A stretch of 64,000 nt of DNA from Thioalkalivibrio sp. ALE14 (GTDB lineage Bacteria; Pseudomonadota; Gammaproteobacteria; Ectothiorhodospirales; Ectothiorhodospiraceae). Positions 29,498-36,143 of the stretch are shown piece after piece (position 1 is the stretch's first letter; every line of letters begins with the position of its first letter). The notes below the pieces were generated by a model. That model did no database searches. It had not been told where the DNA came from and worked only from the letters and a program-made list of their open reading frames with translations. Made by a program: the position numbers and the translations under genes. The stretch is from contig NZ_AQXY01000027.1 of NCBI RefSeq assembly GCF_000376845.1, forward strand, positions 151,673 to 215,672, written 5' to 3'.

Positions 29498-29530
29498 CTA
29501 TTGAATATGCCATAAGCATATCCCCAATAG
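29498..29530. promoter_or_regulatory. vapBC operator, nested palindrome
   Basis: Inner perfect inverted repeat atatgc/gcatat (29505-29510, 29516-29521) inside an outer pair ctattg/caatag (29498-29503, 29525-29530), 15-48 bp upstream of vapB. A+T-rich within GC-rich DNA, so it probably overlaps the promoter. Confidence 0.65.
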
Positions 29531-29555
29531 AAAGGCGATCCAACCCCCAACCCTC

Positions 29556-29583
29556 GTAGGAGCGGCCTTGGCCGCGAAGCCCC
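29556..29583. repeat. single REP palindrome
   Basis: gtaggagcggccttggccgc followed by gaagcc; stem gcggcc/ggccgc. Starts a longer direct repeat shared with 31478-31640. Confidence 0.75.
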
Positions 29584-29608
29584 CGCCAAAGCCAGAACAC
29601 CACCAACG

Positions 29609-29722
29609 CTACCGCCGCAACGGCCCCACCGCCCGCCGCAACCCCTCATCCACACTCACCGGCGGCTCCCACCCCAGCGTCTCCCGCGTATGCGAAATAT
29701 TCACCTGCAACGAACCCAACAT
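29609..29722 (-). pseudogene. 3'-end fragment of an NAD-dependent epimerase gene
   Basis: About 37 codons (LGSLQVNISHTRETLGW, PPVSVDEGLRRAV, PLRR then stop) match the very end of the complete epimerase at 31531 (LGSLQVDASKAREVLGW, PPVSLDEGLRRAV). The flanking REP and downstream DNA are also shared. No start or catalytic part. Residue of a duplication at this site. Confidence 0.8.
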
Positions 29723-29825
29723 GTAGGCCACTACAACCCGATCCGCCGCTTTGTGCAGCGGCATCCCCACAGAAACCCGCGGCGTGCACGAATCCCCAGG
29801 AGTCACCAGCCCACCTTCGACAGGA

Positions 29826-31295
29826 TCACAATCCATCACAGAGCTCGCCAAGGCGCTGCGGAACCGCCCCCTGGCGCCGGATCTCCGCGGCCTCCTCTTG
29901 GGTTATCCGGGGCGCGATCGCCACGTACTCGACATTCCAACCCTGATAGGCCTTGTGGGCGCTCAGAAATCGGTCCGCCGCAGCCACCAGCGCCGGAATG
30001 GACCTGGCCAGCTTCTCGCCCTGCCGTTTGCAGGAGCCGAACCGAATCGCGTTCTGATCCTCCGACACCGCCACCAAATCAATCTCCACATCCGAGCGAT
30101 CCCAGTACCCCCGAATCCGTTCGGACAACGCAAAGTCGCCCAGACCCAGGCGACTGCGCTCCTCATAAAGCTGCGCCACCAGATCCTCCAGGGCATAGCC
30201 TTCCACCTCGCGCAAACGTTCGTCGGCACGGGACACGAGCATGTCCAGCGGGCGAAAGGCCGAGGCCGAAACCGGCTTTTGCAGCGCAGACAGCCACGCG
30301 CGCAGGAAATTGTCGCGAATGTAATAGCGCCCGCTGCGCGCCTTCGGTCGCGCAAAGATCGGCAACCGCCGTTCGATCATCCGATATCGCTCGCTGAGGA
30401 TCTTCAGATGTCCGCCCACCTGACGCGCCTCTCCCGGGCCGGAGACCTCCGCCAGATGCGACTCGATCGCCGCATTGTTGCAGCCAGGATGCGATGCCAG
30501 AAACTGCAGCACCATGTCGTAGCGCCCGCGCAGTTCACGCAGGAACCAGTTATGCGCTTCATTGCGCAGCGGCGACGAACTGGAGAAGAACAGCTTGCGC
30601 AGCACCGTCTCGCGATCCGCATCCAGCACACCCTGCTCGTAGGCATCCCGGTAGAACTTCGGCACCCCCTCGAACAGGTTCCAGAGGAAGAGCAGGCGTT
30701 CGGGGTCCTCGTCCGCATGTGCGCGCAGAATTTCCAGCACCGAGCCGATATCCAGATGCCCCAGCTCAAGCGTATCCGTAGCCCGGTTGAACAGCGGCGC
30801 CTGCCGATCATCCAGCAGCGCCGTCATCTCCGCATGCAGCGACCCCAGCACAATCAATCCGCCAGGAACCTGCCCCGCCCGGGCGCTCAGCCGGTCCACC
30901 TCTGCCTGCAGGAGCGAGCAGAAATCGAACAGCGGCTTGCGATGGAAGTACTGGAACTCATCCAGCGCCACCACATATCCCGACTCCGCCAGACTCGCGA
31001 TCAAGCGGGCCAGCTCGCCCAGGCTATGGACACGCTCCTCCAGCCCGAACGTCTCCAGGTAGCCATTGCAAGCCGCCACCACCCCCGCCGGGTCCGAATC
31101 CGGAATCTGGATGTACAGCGTCTTCGAGACACCCGCCGCCTGCAGCGCCTGCTGAATCAGCGTCGTCTTGCCAATCCGGCGCCGCCCCGAAATCTGCAGA
31201 AAAAACCAGCGCCTCCGGGACAGAATCTCCTGCAACTGCGCCAGCTCCGTCTGCCGACCGTAAAACGCCCACTCCCGGGATCCCGCCACCCACAC
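29826..31295 (-). CDS. AAA ATPase with DUF234-like C-terminal domain
   Basis: 489 residues. Walker A GRRRIGKTTLI (about 37-47), Walker B VVALDEFQYF (about 108-117) and a winged-helix part typical of the archaeal-type ATPase_2 family. The C-terminal DUF234 region has a PD-(D/E)XK-like pattern (DVEIDLVAVSEDQNAIRFGSCK). Such proteins are solitary, mobile and of unknown function; a nuclease-linked role is only suggested. Starts with GTG directly beside a strong palindrome at 31296-31322. It sits between two copies of an epimerase 3' end, so it looks inserted into the sugar locus. Confidence 0.85.
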   Translation of the reverse strand: MWVAGSREWAFYGRQTELAQLQEILSRRRWFFLQISGRRRIGKTTLIQQALQAAGVSKTLYIQIPDSDPAGVVAACNGYLETFGLEERVHSLGELARLIASLAESGYVVALDEFQYFHRKPLFDFCSLLQAEVDRLSARAGQVPGGLIVLGSLHAEMTALLDDRQAPLFNRATDTLELGHLDIGSVLEILRAHADEDPERLLFLWNLFEGVPKFYRDAYEQGVLDADRETVLRKLFFSSSSPLRNEAHNWFLRELRGRYDMVLQFLASHPGCNNAAIESHLAEVSGPGEARQVGGHLKILSERYRMIERRLPIFARPKARSGRYYIRDNFLRAWLSALQKPVSASAFRPLDMLVSRADERLREVEGYALEDLVAQLYEERSRLGLGDFALSERIRGYWDRSDVEIDLVAVSEDQNAIRFGSCKRQGEKLARSIPALVAAADRFLSAHKAYQGWNVEYVAIAPRITQEEAAEIRRQGAVPQRLGELCDGL

Positions 31296-31322
31296 ACCTT
31301 AAGGTAAAAGTTATTACCTTAA
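31296..31322. promoter_or_regulatory. operator-like palindrome at the ATPase start
   Basis: Perfect 9-bp inverted repeat ttaaggtaa/ttaccttaa (31299-31307, 31314-31322) plus a second overlapping perfect 10-bp palindrome accttaaggt (31296-31305), giving three AAGGTAA-type half sites. It abuts the GTG start, where a bound protein would block transcription or ribosomes. Confidence 0.65.
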
Positions 31323-31393
31323 CCTACTCCGATCCTTTCGCCTCATCAACACAGTCACTTACGCGCCACCCCACCGCACAGCCTGGTCCACCA

Positions 31394-31458
31394 GCAGGAG
31401 GCCAGCCCCCTGGCCAATTGGATGTTGGACAGGCCCCATCGCCGAGAGGCTGGCCACC
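31394..31458. repeat. diverged REP pair
   Basis: aggaggccagccccctggcc ... atcgccgagaggctggcc. Same layout as the other REP pairs but with different stem bases. Confidence 0.6.
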
Positions 31459-31477
31459 AACGCCGACGCCACCCCCC

Positions 31478-31506
31478 GTAGGAGCCGCCTCGGCGGCGAA
31501 GCCCCC
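31478..31506. repeat. single REP palindrome
   Basis: gtaggagccgcctcggcggc followed by gaagccc, identical in its core to the REP at 28599. Lies immediately downstream of the complete epimerase. Confidence 0.75.
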
Positions 31507-31530
31507 GCCAAAGCCAGAACACCACCAACG

Positions 31531-32487
31531 CTACCGCCGCAACGACACCACCGCCCGCCGCAACCCCTCATCCAGCGAAACCGGCGGCACCCACCCCAAC
31601 ACCTCGCGCGCCTTCGAAGCATCCACCTGCAACGACCCCAACAACCGCCGCGCCATCTCCCGCTTGCCCAGCGCCGTCGCCCCGGCCCGCAACATCCAAA
31701 CCGACACCGGCACCAACCGCGCCGGCCGCTCCAGCGCATCCCCCACCTTGCGCAACAAACCGGCCGTGGACACATCCTCCCCATCCGCCACCAGGAAGGT
31801 CTCCCCCGCCGCCGCCGGATGGTCCAGACACGTCACTATCAGATCCACCAGGTTATCCAGCGCCACCAGACTGCGCCGATTCTGCGTCACCGCCCCCAGA
31901 GGCAACGGCACACCCTTGTTCACCCAGCGCAGCAGGCTGCCGAAATTCGCCCCCACACCCGGCCCGTACACCAACGGCGGCCGGATGATCACCACCTCCA
32001 GCCCCGTCTCCGCACTGAGCGCCCGAAGCCCATCCTCCGCCTCTCGCTTGGACACCCCGTATGGGTCCTCCGGCGCCGGCGCATCCGCCTCGCGGAACGG
32101 CTGCCCCGTCGGTGTCTCCTCGCCATTGACCTTCACCGAGCTGACAAACACAAACCGACGCACACCGGCCTCCGCCGCCTGCCGCGCCAGCCGCAGCGTC
32201 CCTTCCACATTCACCCGCCGGAATGCCTCCAGCGGATCCGCCTCCGGCTCATCCATCACATGCACCCGCGCCGCCGCATGTACCACGGCCTCCACACCCT
32301 GCAGCGCGCCCCTCCAGTCCGCTTCCGGGCCAAGCGTTGGGCTAACCGCCAGCTCAGCACCATCCGGCACGGCGACACTACGACGACAGGCCGCGACCGG
32401 AACCCGCCCCTCACTCGCCAGCTGTGCCACCACGGAGCCACCCACGAACCCCGTCGCTCCAGTAACCAGAACCCGATCCAACGCCAC
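31531..32487 (-). CDS. NAD-dependent epimerase/dehydratase (GalE-like SDR)
   Basis: 318 residues. N-terminal NAD motif VLVTGATGFVGGS, then VHAAARVHV, VFVSSVKVNGE and the catalytic YGVSKREAE (Tyr-x3-Lys). Extended SDR enzymes of this type make the UDP-HexNAc used by an adjacent initiating transferase; exact substrate not determinable. Start is GTG 32487 with a weak ribosome site. The C-terminal 37 codons are duplicated as a fragment at 29609-29722. Confidence 0.9.
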   Translation of the reverse strand: MALDRVLVTGATGFVGGSVVAQLASEGRVPVAACRRSVAVPDGAELAVSPTLGPEADWRGALQGVEAVVHAAARVHVMDEPEADPLEAFRRVNVEGTLRLARQAAEAGVRRFVFVSSVKVNGEETPTGQPFREADAPAPEDPYGVSKREAEDGLRALSAETGLEVVIIRPPLVYGPGVGANFGSLLRWVNKGVPLPLGAVTQNRRSLVALDNLVDLIVTCLDHPAAAGETFLVADGEDVSTAGLLRKVGDALERPARLVPVSVWMLRAGATALGKREMARRLLGSLQVDASKAREVLGWVPPVSLDEGLRRAVVSLRR

Positions 32488-32504
32488 TCAACACCCCGTC
32501 ATTG

Positions 32505-32545
32505 CGAGGGCCCAAAGGGCCCGTGGCAATCGCCCGCCTCAGCCC
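32505..32545. repeat. intergenic palindromic repeat
   Basis: cattgcgagggcccaaaggg followed by cccgtggcaatcg: stem gggccc/gggccc flanked by attgcg/ggcaat-type arms. This GTCATTGCGAGG repeat class is common in proteobacterial intergenic DNA. It lies between the GT4 stop and the epimerase start. Confidence 0.6.
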
Positions 32546-32661
32546 CGCCAACACTTGTTATCGCCACCAGAATCATCCAAGGTGATTAGCGGAGGCTTTG
32601 TTGGCGGAAACGCTGGCATTGCCTTTTTCATTTTCCGTCCCGTCCGTCGTACTTGGCAGGG

Positions 32662-33804
32662 TCAGGTACCCATGTCGGCCCGCCCCGACCTCAACAAACG
32701 CCTGTAAATCTCCAGGTGGGCATCCACCACCTTCTCGATCGCGAACTCCCGCTCCGCCAGCGCCCGCCCGGCGCGCCCCATGGCCTGCCGCCTTTCCGGA
32801 TTTTCCACAAGCGCCTCCAGCGCATCGGCCAGCGCCTGCACATCGCGCACCGGCACCAGCACCCCGGTCTCGCCGTCCTCGATGGCATCGCGGCAGCCGG
32901 GATGGTTCGTGGTCACGATCGGCCGCCCACACGCCGCCGCCTCGATCAGCGTCTTCGGCAATCCCTCGCCATAATACGAAGGCAAGGTCACCACATGCGC
33001 CTGCGCATAAAGCTCCGGCACATCCGGGCGGTGCCCCAGCACCTCAACCACGCCTTCGGCCGCCCAGGTTCCCACCTGCTCTGGGGTAATGGAGTAAGGG
33101 TTGCCAGGGTCCGGGTCACCGATCAGCCAGAACCGCGCCGCCACGCCGCGTTCGCGCAGCAACCGCGCCGCCGCCACGAACTCCTCCACACCCTTCTGCT
33201 TCAACAAGCGCGCCGCAAACGCCACGATCGGAACGCCCGGCGCCTCCTCCGGACAGGGCATCACCGCAAGGTCCACGCCGGAGCCCTGGATCATCACTGC
33301 CTTCTCGTCCCGCAGCCCTCCGGAGCGGATCAACGCGGCCTGATCATCGGTGTTCTGCAGGATCACCGCCTGGTTCGGGTGCCCAAGCGCCAGGCGGTAC
33401 ATCGCCTGCACAGCACGCCGCATCATCCCGGCACGCTGACCATCGGATGTAAACACCGTACCCAATCCGGAAATCGCAGACACTACCCCCGGCACCCGCG
33501 CCAGCCGCGCCAGCATGCCGCCATACAGCACCGGCTTGATCGTCACCAGATGCACCAGGTCCGGCCGCAGCCGCCGGAACAGCCGATACAACGCCCACAG
33601 CGAACGCACCTCGGTGAATGGATTGGCACCGCGTCGCGACATCGGTACCGGCACGGCCTTCAGGCCCTGCTCACCAAGCTCCGCCGGCGGCTCGCCCGGC
33701 GCCGCCACGTACACATCAAACCCGGCGTCCCGGGCACCCAGGGCAACGGCCAGGCGATGCGACACAAAAAAGCCGAAGTCGTTGACCACGAACAACAGTT
33801 TCAC
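32662..33804 (-). CDS. glycosyltransferase family 4
   Basis: GT-B retaining glycosyltransferase of 380 residues. Opens LLFVVNDFGFFVSHRLAVA, with HLVTIKPVLYGG and SAISGLGTVF; the C-terminal donor-binding domain has FAARLLKQKGVEEF, SYYGEGLPKTLIEAAACGRPIVTT and NHPGCRDAI. Probably adds the second sugar to the lipid-linked sugar made by the short transferase. GTG 33804 is preferred (GAGGGAG box 5 bases upstream and a canonical start sequence); ATG 33831 with GAGAGG is an alternative. Confidence 0.92.
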   Translation of the reverse strand: MKLLFVVNDFGFFVSHRLAVALGARDAGFDVYVAAPGEPPAELGEQGLKAVPVPMSRRGANPFTEVRSLWALYRLFRRLRPDLVHLVTIKPVLYGGMLARLARVPGVVSAISGLGTVFTSDGQRAGMMRRAVQAMYRLALGHPNQAVILQNTDDQAALIRSGGLRDEKAVMIQGSGVDLAVMPCPEEAPGVPIVAFAARLLKQKGVEEFVAAARLLRERGVAARFWLIGDPDPGNPYSITPEQVGTWAAEGVVEVLGHRPDVPELYAQAHVVTLPSYYGEGLPKTLIEAAACGRPIVTTNHPGCRDAIEDGETGVLVPVRDVQALADALEALVENPERRQAMGRAGRALAEREFAIEKVVDAHLEIYRRLLRSGRADMGT

Positions 33805-33930
33805 CCGCACTCCCTCGCCTTCCCGTGTCATTGTGCCTCTCACGGAACATTCCTCAGGCACCCGCTCATTCGGACGCGCACCCTAAACTACAATCGCCCT
33901 GGATGGCACAACCCGGAGAGTTCCATACAC

Positions 33931-34252
33931 CGGAACATCGTCTTCTGCTGCGACGGCACCGCCAACCGGAGGGGCAAAATCAGCGTGGTCGACCTGTTGG
34001 GCCTCACGGTTCCAGTCGTCGCGAAGGGCACAGCGACGAAACGATACACCACTGTCACCAGCAGCTACCCGCCTACGAACCCGACGGGGCACGTTCTCTC
34101 CGCTCGCATTCGGGCGCGAGAAGGTAATCGGCACGACCCCGCGCAAGCTGTTCGGCCACGGCCTCAGCGCCGGCATCGACAACGGCTACCGCTTCCTGGT
34201 GCAGTACTATCGCCCCGGCGACCGCATGTGTCTGTTCGCCGGAGAAGTATGA
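33931..34252 (+). pseudogene. decayed DUF2235 (T6SS Tle1-like hydrolase) gene
   Basis: The N-terminal signature RNIVFCCDGTAN is in one frame (from 33931), and the continuation LFGHGLSAGIDNGYRFLVQYYRPGDRMCLF is in another frame ending at 34252. The two correspond to the start and early core of DUF2235 alpha/beta hydrolases, with the intervening part deleted or frameshifted. On the opposite strand to the glycan genes and non-functional. Confidence 0.65.
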
Positions 34253-34433
34253 GTCAGCCGGAAGATTGTCCGGATGGTTTCTGATGCCGGAGCTCCAGCG
34301 CGCCGACGAAGCTCGGCGTGGGCAGCGTGAGAGGCCCGGCCAGGCTGCGGGAGGTAATGTTGGTGACCATTTCGCGGATCGCACCGTAGACCAGGGCCGC
34401 CCCGTACTCGTATTCGTTCCCCGTCAGCAAGCC
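34253..34433 (-). pseudogene. 60-codon remnant, possibly a SecB-like chaperone C-terminus
   Basis: An open frame runs on directly after the MqsA-like stop codon and contains YGAIREMVTNITSRS and LTLPTPSFVGALEL. This resembles the last helix-strand part of SecB-type chaperones (RELI..LT.R....L.LP...F.AL). Weak by-eye similarity; it could also be an unrelated fragment. Confidence 0.35.
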
Positions 34434-34652
34434 TTACGCATCCTTGCGGAACGCCATCATCGCCCGCTTGTTGGCGCACGCCTCATCCGCCTCGGCAACC
34501 TCCGACCCGCACACATCGCACACGGCGTAACGCAACGGAATCGTCCCTTCCACACCGGCATGCTCCACCTGCTGAGTCGACTCCCGAGGCTCAAGCCGAC
34601 CCTCACCACAGGCCGGACAAACGCGCTCTTTGCTTGCGGTGGTTTGGCTCAT
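34434..34652 (-). pseudogene. truncated MqsA/YgiT-type zinc-finger antitoxin
   Basis: 72 residues. Two CxxC pairs (CPACGEG and CDVCGSE) and the following NKRAMMAFRKD are the N-terminal half of MqsA-type antitoxins, which bind zinc and the toxin. The usual C-terminal helix-turn-helix is missing: the frame stops where the family continues with a DNA-binding domain. No toxin gene lies upstream, where REP DNA and IS110 follow. May still be expressed as a short protein. Confidence 0.7.
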
Positions 34653-34678
34653 GTCAGATTCCCTCCGCCCGTCATTCG

Positions 34679-34698
34679 CGGGCGAGCCCGCTCCCACA
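34679..34698. repeat. single REP-like palindrome
   Basis: cgggcgagcccgctcccac; hairpin cgggc/gcccg. Lies 12 bp from the REP that IS110 interrupts. Confidence 0.55.
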
Positions 34699-34709
34699 AA
34701 ACCCCGGCA

Positions 34710-34720
34710 CCCCGTAGGAG
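34710..34720. repeat. left part of a REP interrupted by IS110
   Basis: ccccgtaggag. Joined to 35878-35895 it rebuilds a normal REP (gtaggagcgggcttgcccgc). The shared AG at 34719-34720 and 35878-35879 is the probable IS110 core dinucleotide. Confidence 0.75.
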
Positions 34721-34723
34721 ATT

Positions 34724-35665
34724 CTATGTCTCTCCACAAGGGATCTTAGGTTGGTAATCGGTCTGATTTTTCATCAGGGCGAAGGCGACGCGGGCCAGCT
34801 TTCGAGCCAAGGCGTTCAGGGCCTGGGTCGTCGCCAGGCCACGGTCCAGGCAGCGCTGGTAGTAGTCGCTCCAGGCGGCTTTCGACTTGGCCTGCATCGC
34901 GGCCAGATAGAGCAGCCGTCGCAACTCTGGATCGCCCTGTTTGGTGAGTTTGCGCTGCCCCCGTTTCGTGCCGGAGTCGCGTATGCGGACATCCAGCCCC
35001 AGGAAGGCAACGAACGCATCACCGCTGCGGAAGGCCCCCCGCTGGAACGCCATGGTCAGGCCTGCCGCGGTGAGCGGACCGACGCCCTCGATCTGCTGGC
35101 AGCGCCGGGCGTGATCCGACCAGCCGGCGCGACCGACCGTCTCGCGCAGCACACGCTGGAGGACGGCATCCAGCCGGCCGATCTCCCGGAGCAGATCCTT
35201 CAGGTTGGACTGCAGTTCGGGTACGCCTCGCAGGCTCTGCTCCAGCATGACCCGTGCCCGCACCAGCGTGGCACGCCGGCGCAACAGCTTTTGCAGGGTC
35301 CGGTAACCCTCGGGCGGCGGTGTCCAGGGGCGCAGTTCGTCCTGCTCGCGTTGCAGATAACGCACCAGCAGCCGGGCATCCCCGGCATCGGTCTTGGCCC
35401 GGCCACCGATGCTCTCGCGGTAGCGATTGAGGCGATAGCCATTGACCAGATACACCCGGTGGCCCTGATGATGAGCCTCCAGCGCCAGGGCCAGGTGATA
35501 GTCGTTGGTGGCTTCCAGGGCGAAGTCGGCCGGACCCTCCAGGCTACGGACCCAGCGACGGATCGCCGGGAGCTCGTTGGGACACGGATGTGCGGTTTCA
35601 CCGTCAATACTGATCCACAACTCGGCCTTGCCGACATCGACCCCGATCCGATGCGTTGCCATCAT
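34724..35665 (-). CDS. IS110-family recombinase (DEDD transposase)
   Basis: 313 residues. The N-terminal RuvC-like DEDD domain has GVDVGKAELWIS (Asp), LEATNDYHLALA (Glu) and KTDAGDARLL (two Asp). The C-terminal Transposase_20 domain has IEGVGPLTAAGL, FVAFLGLDVRIRDSG and the catalytic Ser segment GTKRGQRKLTKQGDPELRRLLYLAA. The enzyme excises a circular donor and inserts it at a site chosen by the element's bridge RNA. ATG 35665 follows GGGAGG by 4 bases; ATG 35662 is equally possible. The gene looks intact. Confidence 0.93.
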   Translation of the reverse strand: MMATHRIGVDVGKAELWISIDGETAHPCPNELPAIRRWVRSLEGPADFALEATNDYHLALALEAHHQGHRVYLVNGYRLNRYRESIGGRAKTDAGDARLLVRYLQREQDELRPWTPPPEGYRTLQKLLRRRATLVRARVMLEQSLRGVPELQSNLKDLLREIGRLDAVLQRVLRETVGRAGWSDHARRCQQIEGVGPLTAAGLTMAFQRGAFRSGDAFVAFLGLDVRIRDSGTKRGQRKLTKQGDPELRRLLYLAAMQAKSKAAWSDYYQRCLDRGLATTQALNALARKLARVAFALMKNQTDYQPKIPCGET

Positions 35666-35669
35666 CACA

Positions 35670-35865
35670 CCTCCCGGGCTAGCTTGGAGTGGTCTGTCGG
35701 GGCCTCACCGAACGCTGGCTTGCCATCTATCGTCGGTCCCGAGCCGATCGATTCCTTATCGGCGTTTAAGGTGAGGGGTGGGACGAACTCTCCTACCGTC
35801 TGTGCCACAGGCCAGATGCGGGCCTCGTCCCTCCACCCCGACAGACCCTTTCTAGGCCTGCCACG
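35670..35865 (-). ncRNA. candidate IS110 bridge RNA
   Basis: Non-coding end of the IS. A perfect 10-bp long-range stem (35838-35847 with 35691-35700) encloses two stem-loops. The first (stem 35825-35831/35780-35786) carries gcccgc on its 5' side (35818-35823) and gtaggag on its 3' side (35796-35790, minus strand). These equal the left target GCCCGC and the complement of the right target in the interrupted REP. The second has a TCGG/CCGA hairpin (35733-35747) with gaatc on its 5' side (35754-35750), matching the element end. Order and polarity follow the IS621 target and donor loops; drawn by eye, not computed. Confidence 0.5.
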
Positions 35866-35877
35866 GGTAAACATACA

Positions 35878-35895
35878 AGCGGGCTTGCCCGCGAA
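35878..35895. repeat. right part of the REP interrupted by IS110
   Basis: agcgggcttgcccgcgaa; stem gcgggc/gcccgc intact. Confidence 0.75.
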
Positions 35896-35924
35896 TGCGG
35901 CGGCGGGTTGGGCCCACACCCCGC

Positions 35925-35949
35925 CGTTCGCGGCCAAGGCCGCTCCTAC
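35925..35949. repeat. single REP palindrome
   Basis: cgttcgcggccaaggccgct followed by cctac, inverted relative to the 29556 copy. Its last bases overlap the end of the dehydrogenase reading frame. Confidence 0.7.
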
Positions 35950-36143
35950 AAGCGGAGATCGGCCGCCTCGGCCGGCAGGGCCGACTTCACGTCGAACACC
36001 ACGGCATTCTCGCGGCCCAGGCGGCGTACGCCTTCGCCGCCCAGCGCCACGAACTCCCGGTGCGGCACGGCCAGCACCACTGCATCATACGCGCCGGCCT
36101 CCGGTTTTCCTTCCAGCAGGTCCACGGCGTACTCCTCACGCGC
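35946..36143 (-). pseudogene. severed C-terminal tail of the nucleotide-sugar dehydrogenase
   Basis: In frame with and immediately after the TAA at 36144-36146, about 65 codons continue (AREEYAVDLLEG, AYDAVVLAVPHREFVALG, NAVVFDVKSALP, ending AADLRL). They are the C-terminal end of the UDP-sugar dehydrogenase substrate-binding domain, so the gene was once continuous to the stop at 35946. Confidence 0.85.

Larger units (their letters stand above)
34721..35877 (-). mobile_element. IS110-family insertion sequence
   Basis: About 1157 bp. Ends inferred from the interrupted REP palindrome flanked by AG on both sides. It holds one transposase gene and about 210 bp of non-coding DNA upstream of it, the layout of the IS110 group (IS621-like). 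No terminal inverted repeats, as usual for the family. The transposase stop codon lies only 3 bp from the inferred downstream end, shorter than expected, so that end may be off by some bases. Confidence 0.8.
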
